From: Candidatus Aminicenantota bacterium
GTDB lineage: Bacteria; Acidobacteriota; Aminicenantia; JAMOAD01
Assembly: GCA_027070475.1 (NCBI GenBank)
Contig: JALXDT010000014.1
Location: forward strand, 1 to 29,806
Direction: 5' to 3'
Length of the DNA stretch: 29,806 nucleotides
The translations under genes and the position numbers were made by a program. Every line of letters begins with the position of its first letter. Within the stretch, counting starts at the first letter, position 1. Positions 8,094 through 16,560 of the stretch are shown piece by piece. The notes under the pieces are model-generated. The model saw only the letters and a program-made list of their open reading frames with translations, did no database searches and was not told the DNA's origin.

Positions 8094-8501
8094 ATGCCGA
8101 AAAATATTGGAAATGAGAGGTTGTCCGGTTTTTTGGACAAAGACACATCTTTTGTCGGTGAAATAAGATTTAACAATACTCTTAGAATTGATGGAACTTT
8201 TGAAGGGAAAATTATGTCCTCTTCTACTCTTCAAATAGGTGAAACAGGAAGGGTCAAGGCAGACATAGAAATAGGGGTAATTTCTATAAATGGTTATGTT
8301 GAGGGAACGATTAAAGCAAAAACAAAGGTTGAAATTTTTAGCAAAGGGAAAGTGTCTGGTACAATTATTACTCCAAAGCTTATGATTGAAGAGGGAGCAT
8401 ATTTTCAGGGTGAATGTAAAATGGAAGATGGTAAAAAGCCAGAGCTTAAACCCAGTGTTCCCACTCTTGAAGAAAAAAAAGAGGAAATAAAAAATAAATA
8501 G
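8094..8501 (+). CDS. bactofilin (polymer-forming cytoskeletal protein)
   Basis: A 135 aa bactofilin (PF04519 family). A central right-handed beta-helix of short repeats runs from about residue 15 to 110 (TSFVGEIRFNNTLRIDGTFEGKI, then SSSTLQIGETGRVKADIEIG, ISINGYVEGTIKAKTKVEIF, GKVSGTIITPKLMIEEGAYFQGECKM), with short disordered tails (PELKPSVPTLEEKKEEIKNK). Bactofilins form non-nucleotide-driven filaments that organise cell shape, poles or the chromosome. The Shine-Dalgarno AAGGAG (8081-8086) overlaps the parB stop, so the gene belongs to the parAB operon. In Myxococcus, bactofilins anchor ParAB, and this position suggests a similar role by inference. Confidence 0.93.
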   Translation: MPKNIGNERLSGFLDKDTSFVGEIRFNNTLRIDGTFEGKIMSSSTLQIGETGRVKADIEIGVISINGYVEGTIKAKTKVEIFSKGKVSGTIITPKLMIEEGAYFQGECKMEDGKKPELKPSVPTLEEKKEEIKNK

Positions 8502-8512
8502 TTTGTTTTAAT

Positions 8513-9256
8513 ATGAATGTTGCTATTATAATTCCGGCTAGGTTAAAATCAACAAGATTGGAAAAAAAACTATTAATTAGAGTAAAAGATAAGAGCATTC
8601 TTGAATATACTTTCTTAAATGCAAAAAAGGTAAAAGGCTCCACTGTTATTATTGCTACTGATTCAAAGGAGATTGTTGAAGAGGCGGAAAAATTTGGGGC
8701 TAAAGCTGTCCTTACCCCCGCTAATTTAAGTTCTGGGACAGAGAGAGTTCTTTATATTGCAGAAAAACTCAAAAAAAACTATGATGCTATTGTTAATCTA
8801 CAGGCAGACGAACCTCTTCTCAAGCCTGAATATATAGAGAGAGCAATTAATATTATAGTTGAGGAAAATTATTTGGTATCCTCTCTATTTTTTAGGAATT
8901 CAAGTTATGAAGATTTTATAAATCCTAATAATGTAAAAGTAGTTCTTGATAATGAGTTGAATGCTCTCTATTTTTCAAGAGCACCGATCCCTTTTCAGGA
9001 GAAAGATAATTTTGCTTTTTTCTGGCAGCATGTGGGAATTTACTGTTTTAAACCGGCTTTTTTAGAGGTTTTTGCTTCATTAAAAAGCTCTCTTGGTAAT
9101 TATGAAAAGTTGGAACAATTGAGAATAATAGAGAATGGATATAAAATAAAAATGGCACCCATTGATGAGCCAACAATAGGAATAGACACAAAGGAAGACC
9201 TTGATAAATTTAATAAATATTTAGAGGAGAAAAAATGGCAAAATTCATCTTTGTAA
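8513..9256 (+). CDS. kdsB: 3-deoxy-manno-octulosonate cytidylyltransferase (CMP-KDO synthetase)
   Basis: Couples KDO to CTP to give CMP-KDO, the donor for inner-core lipopolysaccharide assembly. The 247 aa length is typical. The N-terminal nucleotide-binding IIPARLKSTRLEKKLL matches the IPARxxSTRLPxKxL motif. Other landmarks are NLSSGTERVLYIAEKL (H/SGTER motif), VNLQADEPLL (QxDEP, metal ligand) and FSRAPIPF. The C-terminus has IGIDTKEDLDK. The ATG at 8513 has no visible Shine-Dalgarno (ttgttttaat before it) and lies 11 bases after the bactofilin stop. It overlaps the pyrG start by 22 bases, with the pyrG SD inside kdsB. Confidence 0.96.
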   Translation: MNVAIIIPARLKSTRLEKKLLIRVKDKSILEYTFLNAKKVKGSTVIIATDSKEIVEEAEKFGAKAVLTPANLSSGTERVLYIAEKLKKNYDAIVNLQADEPLLKPEYIERAINIIVEENYLVSSLFFRNSSYEDFINPNNVKVVLDNELNALYFSRAPIPFQEKDNFAFFWQHVGIYCFKPAFLEVFASLKSSLGNYEKLEQLRIIENGYKIKMAPIDEPTIGIDTKEDLDKFNKYLEEKKWQNSSL

Positions 9257-10845
9257 CAGGGGGTGTGCTTTCCTCTTTGGGAAAAGGAGTTGCTTCAGCT
9301 TCCATTGGAAGGCTTTTAAAAGCTCACGGTCTTAAAATAACAAATCAAAAGCTCGATCCATATTTGAATGTGGATCCGGGGACAATGAGCCCATATCAGC
9401 ATGGGGAGGTTTTTGTGACCTATGATGGAGCTGAAACAGATCTGGATCTGGGACATTATGAAAGATTCACAGGCAATCTTACTTCCCAGAAGAGCAATTG
9501 GACTGCAGGCAGAATCTATTATGAAATTATTACAAAGGAAAGAAGGGGAGATTATCTTGGAAAAACTGTTCAAGTAATTCCCCATGTGACAAATATGATT
9601 AGAAGGGCTATATATTCGGTTGAAAATGATAATGATGTTGTTATTGTTGAGATTGGTGGAACGGTGGGGGATATTGAAGGACTCCCTTTTCTTGAAGCTA
9701 TAAGACAGATTAGGCAGGAGAGGGGAAAAGAAAATACTCTTTTTATTCATTTGACCTTGGTGCCATATATAAAGGCTTCGGGAGAGTTGAAAACAAAACC
9801 CACACAGCACAGTGTAAAAGAACTTAGGGAAATCGGAATTCAACCTGATATTCTTCTTTGTAGAACAGACAGATTCCTGCCTAAAGAAATAAAGGAAAAA
9901 ATAGCTTTATTCACCAATGTTTCATATGATGCTGTTATTACAGCAAAGGATGTTGATGAAATTTATGAAATTCCTTTAATCTTTAAAAGAGAGGGCTTGG
10001 ATAAGAAAATATTAGAATTGCTTAACCTTAAAAGTAAAGGTTTTAATATAAAAGAGTGGCAGAAAATAGTCAGAAAATTAAAAAAACCCAAGGATGAAGT
10101 TTTGATTTATATCGTGGGCAAATATGTGGAGTATAAGGATTCATATAAAAGCCTGACAGAAGCACTAAAGCACGGAGGTATTCCTTCAAATTTGAAGGTA
10201 AATCTTGTCTGGATAGAAGCGGAGGATCTTGAAGTTAAGGAGGATTCCATAAATATTTTAAAAAATGCTGATGGTATTCTCGTACCGGGAGGTTTTGGCA
10301 AGAGAGGAATTGAGGGAATGATAAGAGCTATCCGCTATGCAAGGGAAAACAATATTCCATATTTAGGACTTTGCCTTGGAATGCAAACAGCTGTTATAGA
10401 ATTTGCAAGAAATGTCGCAGGTCTTGAAAAAGCAAACTCTGCAGAATTTGACCGAAGAGCTCCCCATAAAGTTTTTCTCAAGTTAAAAGAATTGAAAAAT
10501 GTAAAAGACTTGGGTGGAACTATGCGTTTAGGAGATTATCTTTGTGTTGTGAAAAAGGATTCTTTTGCCTACAAAGCATATAAAAAAGAGTCTTTTTTTG
10601 AGAGACATAGACATAGATATGAATTTAACCCAGAGTATGAAAAACTTCTCGAAGAAAAGGGTCTTTTTATAGCAGGTAAAAATCCTGAGAGAGATCTTGT
10701 GGAAATAATAGAACTAAAGAATCATAGATGGTTTTTGGGCTGTCAATTTCATCCTGAGTTTACCTCAAGACCAGATTCTCCGAATCCGCTTTTTGTATCA
10801 TTCATTAAGGCAGCTTTTGAATATAAAAAGGAAAAAGATGTTTAG
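9235..10845 (+). CDS. pyrG: CTP synthase
   Basis: Converts UTP to CTP with glutamine or ammonia. The 536 aa length and both domains are complete. The amidoligase domain (about 1-265) opens with KFIFVTGGVLSSLGKGVASASI, containing the ATP-binding loop. The class-I glutamine amidotransferase domain has the nucleophile Cys380 in GLCLGMQ and the His/Glu of FHPEF near the C-terminus. The SD is TTAGAGGAG before ATG 9235, inside kdsB. A kdsB-pyrG pair is known in some Gram-negative bacteria such as chlamydiae. Here pyrG supplies the CTP used by KdsB and also by ParB just upstream. It overlaps kdsA by eight bases. Confidence 0.98.
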   Translation: MAKFIFVTGGVLSSLGKGVASASIGRLLKAHGLKITNQKLDPYLNVDPGTMSPYQHGEVFVTYDGAETDLDLGHYERFTGNLTSQKSNWTAGRIYYEIITKERRGDYLGKTVQVIPHVTNMIRRAIYSVENDNDVVIVEIGGTVGDIEGLPFLEAIRQIRQERGKENTLFIHLTLVPYIKASGELKTKPTQHSVKELREIGIQPDILLCRTDRFLPKEIKEKIALFTNVSYDAVITAKDVDEIYEIPLIFKREGLDKKILELLNLKSKGFNIKEWQKIVRKLKKPKDEVLIYIVGKYVEYKDSYKSLTEALKHGGIPSNLKVNLVWIEAEDLEVKEDSINILKNADGILVPGGFGKRGIEGMIRAIRYARENNIPYLGLCLGMQTAVIEFARNVAGLEKANSAEFDRRAPHKVFLKLKELKNVKDLGGTMRLGDYLCVVKKDSFAYKAYKKESFFERHRHRYEFNPEYEKLLEEKGLFIAGKNPERDLVEIIELKNHRWFLGCQFHPEFTSRPDSPNPLFVSFIKAAFEYKKEKDV

Positions 10846-11641
10846 AATAAAAGATATTCAAGTCGGAAAAGATTTTTTCTTTATTTTAGGCCCCTGTGTT
10901 ATAGAAGGTGAAGAGATTTTGATGCAGATAGCAGAGGATTTGAAAAAGATAGCAGAGGAACTTGATATTAAATTTATTTTTAAAGCATCCTTTGATAAAG
11001 CGAATCGATCATCAATAGAATCTTACAGAGGGCCGGGGATGGAAAAAGGGCTGAAGATCTTAAATAAAGTTAAAGAGGTGTTTGGCCTTTCCCTGACAAC
11101 AGATATTCATCTTCCTGAGCAGGCAAAACCTGTATCAGAGGTTGTTGACCTTTTACAGATCCCTGCTTTTCTTTCCAGGCAGACAGATCTTCTCTTAGCT
11201 GCGGGTAAGACAGGAAAACCTATAAATGTGAAAAAAGCTCAATTTGCTGCTCCTTGGGATGTTTTTAATATTGCGGAAAAGATAAAATCAACTGGAAACG
11301 ATAAAATTATTTTTACTGAGAGGGGCTCCTCTTTTGGTTACAATAATCTTGTTGTTGATATTACTTCAATACCTATTATCAGGAAAAATGGTTATCCTGT
11401 TGTAATAGATGCAACACACTCTGTTCAAAAACCCGGAGGTTTAGGTAAAAGATCCGGAGGAAACAGGGAGCTTGCTCCCTATATTGCCAAAGCAGGAGTT
11501 GCTGCTGGGGCTGATGCAGTTTTTATGGAAGTACACCCTGACCCTGAGAAAGCTCTTTCCGATGGACCAAACTCAATAAAATTATCGGAGTTAAAGGAAA
11601 TTTTAAAGCAAATATTGAGAGTCAGAGAGGCTATTGTATGA
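10838..11641 (+). CDS. kdsA: KDO-8-phosphate synthase
   Basis: Condenses arabinose-5-phosphate with phosphoenolpyruvate to KDO-8-phosphate. I chose ATG 10838 (267 aa, MFRIKDIQVG, with AAAAGGA upstream) rather than an in-frame upstream start at 10793, which only reads the pyrG tail. Landmarks are FILGPCVIEGEE, FKASFDKANRSS, RGPGMEKGL, LQIPAFLSRQTDLL and TERGSSFGYNNLV. Cys20 in GPCVIE sits where metal-dependent KdsA enzymes have their metal-binding Cys (an Asn in the E. coli type), so this is probably the metal-dependent class. The His and Asp/Glu metal ligands are in ATHSVQ and EVHPDPEKALSDGPN. The stop overlaps kdsD by four bases. Confidence 0.97.
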   Translation: MFRIKDIQVGKDFFFILGPCVIEGEEILMQIAEDLKKIAEELDIKFIFKASFDKANRSSIESYRGPGMEKGLKILNKVKEVFGLSLTTDIHLPEQAKPVSEVVDLLQIPAFLSRQTDLLLAAGKTGKPINVKKAQFAAPWDVFNIAEKIKSTGNDKIIFTERGSSFGYNNLVVDITSIPIIRKNGYPVVIDATHSVQKPGGLGKRSGGNRELAPYIAKAGVAAGADAVFMEVHPDPEKALSDGPNSIKLSELKEILKQILRVREAIV

Positions 11642-12591
11642 AAAAAATAGGAAAAAAAGTTCTTGAGATTGAAGGGAAGGCTCTTCTTGAACTATCTAAA
11701 ACATTGGGGGATTCTTTTGACAAAGCTGTCGAAACTATCTTGAATGCAAAGGGAAGAATAATATTAACAGGAATAGGTAAAAGCGGACTGATCGCTCAAA
11801 AAATAGCAGCAACTCTCACCTCTACTGGAACCCCTGCTATATTCCTTCATGCAGCTGAGGCTGTACACGGAGAGCTTGGTTCAATTCTGCCAGATGATAT
11901 TGTTGTAGCTCTCTCATATTCTGGAGAGACAGCGGAGATAAAGAATTTGCTTGAATTTATAAAGAGAAACGGAAATATATTGATCTCACTTACAGGAAAC
12001 GAAAAATCCACCCTTGCTAAATATTCTGACATTGTTATTCCTGTTAAGATTGAAAAGGAAGCATGCCCCATTGGTCTTGTTCCAACAACATCAACCACAG
12101 CTACCCTTGCAATGGGAGATGCAATAGCTGTTGCTCTCATGGAAAGGAAAGGATTTACAAAAGATGATTTTGCATATTTTCATCCAGGAGGAAAGATAGG
12201 GAAAAAAATATTAAAGGTAAAACACCTTATGCACACCGGAGACTCTTTACCCCTTGTAAAGGAAGAAGATCCTATGTTAGATGTTGTAAAAATTGTAAGT
12301 GAAAAAAAACTTGGAGTTGCCATAGTATTAAATGAGGAAGAAGAATTAACAGGTATAATCACTGATGGGGATATCAGAAGAGCAATTTTAAGATTTGGAA
12401 GTATAAAGAAAAAAACAGCAGCTGATTGCATGCACCCCGACCCCATAACTATATCACCCGAAGAAATAAGTGTAAAAGCTCTCAATATTATGGAACAGAA
12501 AAAAATCACATCCCTTATAGTTGTCAATAATGATAATAAAGTTTTAGGTTTAATTCATCTCCATGATCTCTGGAGAACACAGATGATCTGA
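11638..12591 (+). CDS. kdsD: D-arabinose-5-phosphate isomerase (KpsF/KdsD/GutQ family)
   Basis: Makes arabinose-5-phosphate from ribulose-5-phosphate, the first step of KDO synthesis. The 317 aa length is typical. A SIS domain (about 1-190) holds GIGKSGLIAQKIAATLTSTG and HAAEAVHGELG, with the conserved YSGETAEI and the Zn/His region DDFAYFHPGGKIGKK. Two CBS domains follow (about 205-255 and 265-317). The start ATG overlaps the kdsA stop. The context of kdsA and kdsB confirms the KDO role. A separate KdsC phosphatase, which would remove the phosphate from KDO-8-phosphate, is not in the window. Confidence 0.95.
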   Translation: MKKIGKKVLEIEGKALLELSKTLGDSFDKAVETILNAKGRIILTGIGKSGLIAQKIAATLTSTGTPAIFLHAAEAVHGELGSILPDDIVVALSYSGETAEIKNLLEFIKRNGNILISLTGNEKSTLAKYSDIVIPVKIEKEACPIGLVPTTSTTATLAMGDAIAVALMERKGFTKDDFAYFHPGGKIGKKILKVKHLMHTGDSLPLVKEEDPMLDVVKIVSEKKLGVAIVLNEEEELTGIITDGDIRRAILRFGSIKKKTAADCMHPDPITISPEEISVKALNIMEQKKITSLIVVNNDNKVLGLIHLHDLWRTQMI

Positions 12592-12592
12592 T

Positions 12593-13558
12593 ATGAAAAA
12601 AGAGCTAAGAGATAAATTCGGAAGAAAGGTAACATATTTAAGGTTATCCATAACGGATAGATGCAATTTTAAATGTTTTTATTGCAAACCCATAAAGGAT
12701 TTTAAATATATTCCCCATAGTGAAATTCTGAGATATGAAGATATATTGTTTTTAGCGGAGAGTTTAAAGGAGTATGGGGTGGAAAAGATTAGATTAACGG
12801 GAGGAGAACCTTTTGTAAGAAAGGGGTTTCTGAATTTTTTGTTTTCCCTGAAAAAAATATTTCCGAAAATTTATATCACAACGAATGGCTATTTTTTGAA
12901 AGAGAGTGCCGGGGAATTGAAAAAAATAGGAATTAAGGGTTTAAATGTGAGTCTTGATACATTAAAAAGGGAGCAATTCAAAGAGATAACAAAAGTTGAT
13001 GCTCTTGACAAAGTTTTAGAAGGGATAGAAGAGGCGATAAAAGAAGGGCTTTCTTTAAAGCTTAATGCTGTTCTTATGAAAAAGAGTAGAGGAGAGATAA
13101 TTGATTTGATTAAGTTTGCCTCTGAAAGAAAAGTTCCTATAAGGTTTATAGAGCTTATGCCTATAAGTTCACAGGTTAAAAAAGAGTTTTTATCCGAAAA
13201 TGAAGCAAAGGAAATCATAAAAAAATATTTTTCTCTTATCCCCATTGAAGAAAAATTAGGGATAGGGCCCTCAAGATATTTTAAAGTTCTGGAAAATAAT
13301 GGAATTATAGGCTTTATATCAGCTCTTACCCATAATTTTTGTGAAACCTGTGATAAGATAAGAATAACCTCTGATGGAAAGTTGAGAGTTTGTCTTGCCC
13401 TTGATGATGAGGTTTCAATTAAGGAAGCTGTTTTAAAAAGAGATATGAAAAAACTTATTACTCTGATAAAGAATGCACTTGATAAAAAACCGTTTTCCCA
13501 TAATATGTCAATATATGATCAGATCACAGGGAAAAATATGTATCAGATAGGAGGATAG
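12593..13558 (+). CDS. moaA: GTP 3',8-cyclase MoaA (radical SAM)
   Basis: First enzyme of molybdenum-cofactor synthesis, acting with MoaC to make cyclic pyranopterin monophosphate. At 321 aa it has the radical SAM Fe-S motif C24-x3-C28-x2-C31 (CNFKCFYC), the SAM-binding GGEP, and the second C-terminal cluster Cys set CETC with a further Cys in LRVCLA. The C-terminus ends in the conserved Gly-Gly (YQIGG), needed in the family. The codons for that Gly-Gly also form the ribosome binding site of moaC. The gene starts one base after the kdsD stop, with no clear Shine-Dalgarno, so it probably depends on coupling from kdsD. Confidence 0.96.
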   Translation: MKKELRDKFGRKVTYLRLSITDRCNFKCFYCKPIKDFKYIPHSEILRYEDILFLAESLKEYGVEKIRLTGGEPFVRKGFLNFLFSLKKIFPKIYITTNGYFLKESAGELKKIGIKGLNVSLDTLKREQFKEITKVDALDKVLEGIEEAIKEGLSLKLNAVLMKKSRGEIIDLIKFASERKVPIRFIELMPISSQVKKEFLSENEAKEIIKKYFSLIPIEEKLGIGPSRYFKVLENNGIIGFISALTHNFCETCDKIRITSDGKLRVCLALDDEVSIKEAVLKRDMKKLITLIKNALDKKPFSHNMSIYDQITGKNMYQIGG

Positions 13559-14101
13559 ATGGATTTTACTCATATAGATAAAAAAGGTAAAGTTAATATG
13601 GTGGATATAAGCGGAAAGGAAGAAACTGAGAGGATAGCTATTGCCTTCGGTAAAATTTCTTTTTCCGAAAGCACTGTTAACTTGATAAAAGAGGATAATT
13701 TAAAGAAAGGAAATGTTCTTGAAATTGCTAAAATTGGCGGTATTTTCGGAGCTAAAAACACCTCCTCCATAATCCCCTTAACCCATCCGATCCCCATTGA
13801 GAAAATAGGAATAGAGTTTGTAGTGAAAGAATCCTCTGTTTTAGCCTTTTCTTTTGCAAAAACACACTATAAAACAGGGATTGAGATGGAAGCTATTTTT
13901 TCAGTTTTATCAGCTCTTGCAACTGTCTATGATATGGTTAAAGTTGTTGAAAGGGAGGGAAAGATAGAAAATGTTTTTCTTCTTTATAAAGAGGGCGGAA
14001 AAAGCGGTGTTTTCAAAAACCCTGCTCTGGATTTTGATATTGTTAAAGAAGGGGAAAAAAGATATTTTGTTTTTGAAAATAAAAGGCTTTTTGAAATATA
14101 A
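13559..14101 (+). CDS. moaC: cyclic pyranopterin monophosphate synthase MoaC
   Basis: Works after MoaA. The signature is nearly full: THIDKKGKVNMVDISGKEE, GNVLEIAKIGG, PLTHPIPIEK with the catalytic His (T replaces the Cys of the common PLCHP), KTHYKTGIEMEAI, YDMVKVV and GGKSG. At 180 aa it is longer than the usual about 155-165. The extra residues are a C-terminal tail (FKNPALDFDIVKEGEKRYFVFENKRLFEI region, about 151-180), whose function I cannot tell. The Shine-Dalgarno AGGAGG (13549-13554) lies in the moaA C-terminal codons and the spacing to ATG 13559 is short. Confidence 0.94.
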   Translation: MDFTHIDKKGKVNMVDISGKEETERIAIAFGKISFSESTVNLIKEDNLKKGNVLEIAKIGGIFGAKNTSSIIPLTHPIPIEKIGIEFVVKESSVLAFSFAKTHYKTGIEMEAIFSVLSALATVYDMVKVVEREGKIENVFLLYKEGGKSGVFKNPALDFDIVKEGEKRYFVFENKRLFEI

Positions 14102-14110
14102 GGAGATAAG

Positions 14111-15529
14111 ATGACAAATGTAAGATTATACTCATACGGAGCTGTTCAAGAGGTAACAGGCTCAAAACATATTCTTGAAGTTGATGGCAAAAAGATTTTA
14201 GTTGATTGCGGAATGTTTCAGGGAAGAAGAGAAGAAACTTATAAAAAAAACAAGGAACTACCCTTTGATCCAAAGGAAATATCCGCAGCTTTTTTAACCC
14301 ATGGGCATTATGACCATTGCGGAAATTTTCCCTCTTTAATCAAAGGAGGCTATGAAGGAGAAATTTACTCAACACCTGCAACCTATGACCTTGCCTCCCT
14401 TGTTCTCTATGATAGTGCCCATATTCAAAAAAGAGATGCTGAGTTTATTCAAAAGTTAATAAGAAAGGGTAGAAAAGATTTAAAAGTCTATGGTCCTATT
14501 TATGATGAAGAGGATGTTACGAATACTCTTTCACACTTTGTAACATATCCCTATAACAAAAGATTTAAGGTTTTTGACAAAGTTGAAGCAGAGTTTTATG
14601 ATGCAGGACACATTTTGGGCTCCTCAATGATTCTTTTTAATATTGAGTTAGATGCATATAAGACATTAAAAGTAGGTTTTTCCGGGGATTTGGGAAGAAA
14701 AGGGCTTCCCTTTTTAAGAGCTCCTCAAAAACTTCCCGATCTCGATTATTTTATTTTAGAAAGCACTTATGGTAATAGGCTTCATGATGATCTCTCCACT
14801 GTGAAGGAGGAGCTTGCGGAGGTAATAAATTCAACTTATCAAAAAAAAGGAAAAATAATAATTCCGGCTTTTGCAATTGAGAGAACCCAGGAGGTCATCT
14901 ATCATGTTCATGAACTTTTAAATGAGGGAAAAATTCCAAAACTTCCTGTTTTTATTGATAGTCCTATGGCTGTTCATGCAACTTCTATTTTTAAGAGTCA
15001 TCCGGAATGTTTTGACAGGGAAACTTTTAAAACCTTTTATGATAAACAGGAAAGCCCTTTTGATTTTGAAGGAGTTAAATATATTGTTAATGTTGAGGAT
15101 AGTAAAAAACTCAATTATCTGAATCAGCCTGCAATTATTATTTCAGCAAGCGGGATGTGCGAACATGGCAGAATAGTTCATCATCTCATGAATAATATTG
15201 AAAATCCTAATAATACGGTTTTGATTATTGGCTTTATGGCTGAACATACTCTTGGAAGAAAATTAGCGAACAAAGAACCTGAAGTTAAGATTTTCGGAGA
15301 AAAACTTAAAGTTAATGCGAGAATCAAAATCATCAATGCTTTCAGTGCCCATGCTGACTACAATGAGATGAAAGAGTATGTGGGAAATTATGACCTTGAA
15401 AAATTGAAAAAAATCTTTCTTGTCCACGGTGAGCCAGATGCGCAGAAGCATCTTGAGAAAGTATTGGAAGAGATGGGAGTTAAAGAGGTAAAAAGAGTTT
15501 TTTATAATGAAAAATATAAATTAGCCTGA
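14111..15529 (+). CDS. YSH1-family MBL-fold/beta-CASP RNA nuclease
   Basis: A 472 aa metallo-beta-lactamase fold nuclease of the beta-CASP type (RNA-metabolising, related to bacterial TTHA0252-like and eukaryotic CPSF73 proteins). The metal motif H64-x-H66-x-D68-H69 (THGHYDHCG) is complete. The middle has HILGSSMILF and GFSGDLGR, and the beta-CASP insert has FILESTYGNRL, PAFAIERTQEVIY, DSPMAVHAT and IISASGMCEHGR. The RMMBL end has AFSAHADYNEM and HGEPDAQKH. No KH domain is seen. The SD is AGGAGATAAG before ATG 14111. Substrates are unknown. Its place between moaC and purM gives no functional clue. Confidence 0.9.
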   Translation: MTNVRLYSYGAVQEVTGSKHILEVDGKKILVDCGMFQGRREETYKKNKELPFDPKEISAAFLTHGHYDHCGNFPSLIKGGYEGEIYSTPATYDLASLVLYDSAHIQKRDAEFIQKLIRKGRKDLKVYGPIYDEEDVTNTLSHFVTYPYNKRFKVFDKVEAEFYDAGHILGSSMILFNIELDAYKTLKVGFSGDLGRKGLPFLRAPQKLPDLDYFILESTYGNRLHDDLSTVKEELAEVINSTYQKKGKIIIPAFAIERTQEVIYHVHELLNEGKIPKLPVFIDSPMAVHATSIFKSHPECFDRETFKTFYDKQESPFDFEGVKYIVNVEDSKKLNYLNQPAIIISASGMCEHGRIVHHLMNNIENPNNTVLIIGFMAEHTLGRKLANKEPEVKIFGEKLKVNARIKIINAFSAHADYNEMKEYVGNYDLEKLKKIFLVHGEPDAQKHLEKVLEEMGVKEVKRVFYNEKYKLA

Positions 15530-15539
15530 GGAGTATAAA

Positions 15540-16556
15540 ATGGCGATTTCTTACAAAGATTCTGGAGTAAATATTGATGAGGGAAACAGAGCTGTTGAGC
15601 TAATAAAAAGAGTTCTTTCTAAATATAAAAGTAGTGAGCAGATCGGAAAATTCGGGGGAATGTATAAAATTCCTTCAGGCTATAAAAACCCGTATCTGAT
15701 TTCAAGCTCTGACGGTGTGGGAACAAAGCTGAAAATAGCAATAATGGCAGGTATTTATGATACTGTTGGTCAGGACCTTGTCAACCACTGTGTGGACGAT
15801 ATTCTTGTAATGGGAGCAAAACCGCTCTATTTTCTTGATTATTTTGCAACAGGGAAACTTAAGGCAGAGATAGTTGCCTCTGTTGTTGAAGGGTTTGCAA
15901 AAGCCTGTGAAGAAAATAATTGTTCTCTTCTTGGCGGCGAAACAGCTGAAATGCCTGGATTTTATGCAGATGATGATTTTGACATAGCTGGTTTTATAAC
16001 CGGAATAGTTGAAGAGGAAAAAGTTTTAGATGGTTCAAAGATAAAAGAGGGAGATCTTTTAATTGGTTTTAAATCAACTGGACTTCATACGAATGGCTAT
16101 TCACTTGCAAGAAAAATCTTTTTTGAAAAACTTAAACTCAAAGTGGTAGACAGCTTTTCGGATACGGGAAAAACTGTGGGTGAAGTTTTATTGGCTGTTC
16201 ACAAGAGCTATTTTCATGAAATTAATCCGTATTTGGAAAAGGATAAAATAAATGCCCTCTCTCATATCACAGGAGGTGGCTTTTATGAAAATATACCAAG
16301 AGTTTTACCCGATATTTTTGATGTTAAGATTAAAGTTAATTGGGAAATCCCTATTCTTTTTGATTTTTTGGTTAAGGAAAGCGGTATAACAATGAGGGAG
16401 GCTTTCAGAACCTTTAATATGGGCATTGGTATGATTGCTTTTATTGATAAAGAGGAGTTCACTGTTTTTAAAGAATTAATCGATAAGAAAGAGGCTTTTT
16501 TAATCGGTGAAGTTGTTAAGGGAAGTGGTAAAGTTTTAATTGACGGAATAGATTAA
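15540..16556 (+). CDS. purM: phosphoribosylformylglycinamidine cyclo-ligase (AIR synthetase)
   Basis: Fifth step of purine synthesis, closing FGAM to aminoimidazole ribotide with ATP. The 338 aa length is typical. The PurM/SelD-type ATP fold shows DGVGTKLKIA, DLVNHCVDDILVMGAKPLYFLDYF, GGETAEMPGFY and GLHTNGYSLARKI, and the C-terminal half has HITGGGFYENIPRVLP. The SD is GAGGAG before ATG 15540, 10 bases after the nuclease stop. No other purine genes are adjacent, so it is scattered from the rest of the pathway. Confidence 0.97.
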   Translation: MAISYKDSGVNIDEGNRAVELIKRVLSKYKSSEQIGKFGGMYKIPSGYKNPYLISSSDGVGTKLKIAIMAGIYDTVGQDLVNHCVDDILVMGAKPLYFLDYFATGKLKAEIVASVVEGFAKACEENNCSLLGGETAEMPGFYADDDFDIAGFITGIVEEEKVLDGSKIKEGDLLIGFKSTGLHTNGYSLARKIFFEKLKLKVVDSFSDTGKTVGEVLLAVHKSYFHEINPYLEKDKINALSHITGGGFYENIPRVLPDIFDVKIKVNWEIPILFDFLVKESGITMREAFRTFNMGIGMIAFIDKEEFTVFKELIDKKEAFLIGEVVKGSGKVLIDGID

Positions 16557-16560
16557 TTCC

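Noticed and set aside
9316..9843. 175-codon open frame on the minus strand inside pyrG
   Set aside because: Antisense shadow of a highly conserved gene, with no protein-like motifs.
10793..10837. Upstream start for KdsA
   Set aside because: It lies in pyrG, adds non-family residues, and ATG 10838 has a Shine-Dalgarno-like AAAAGGA.
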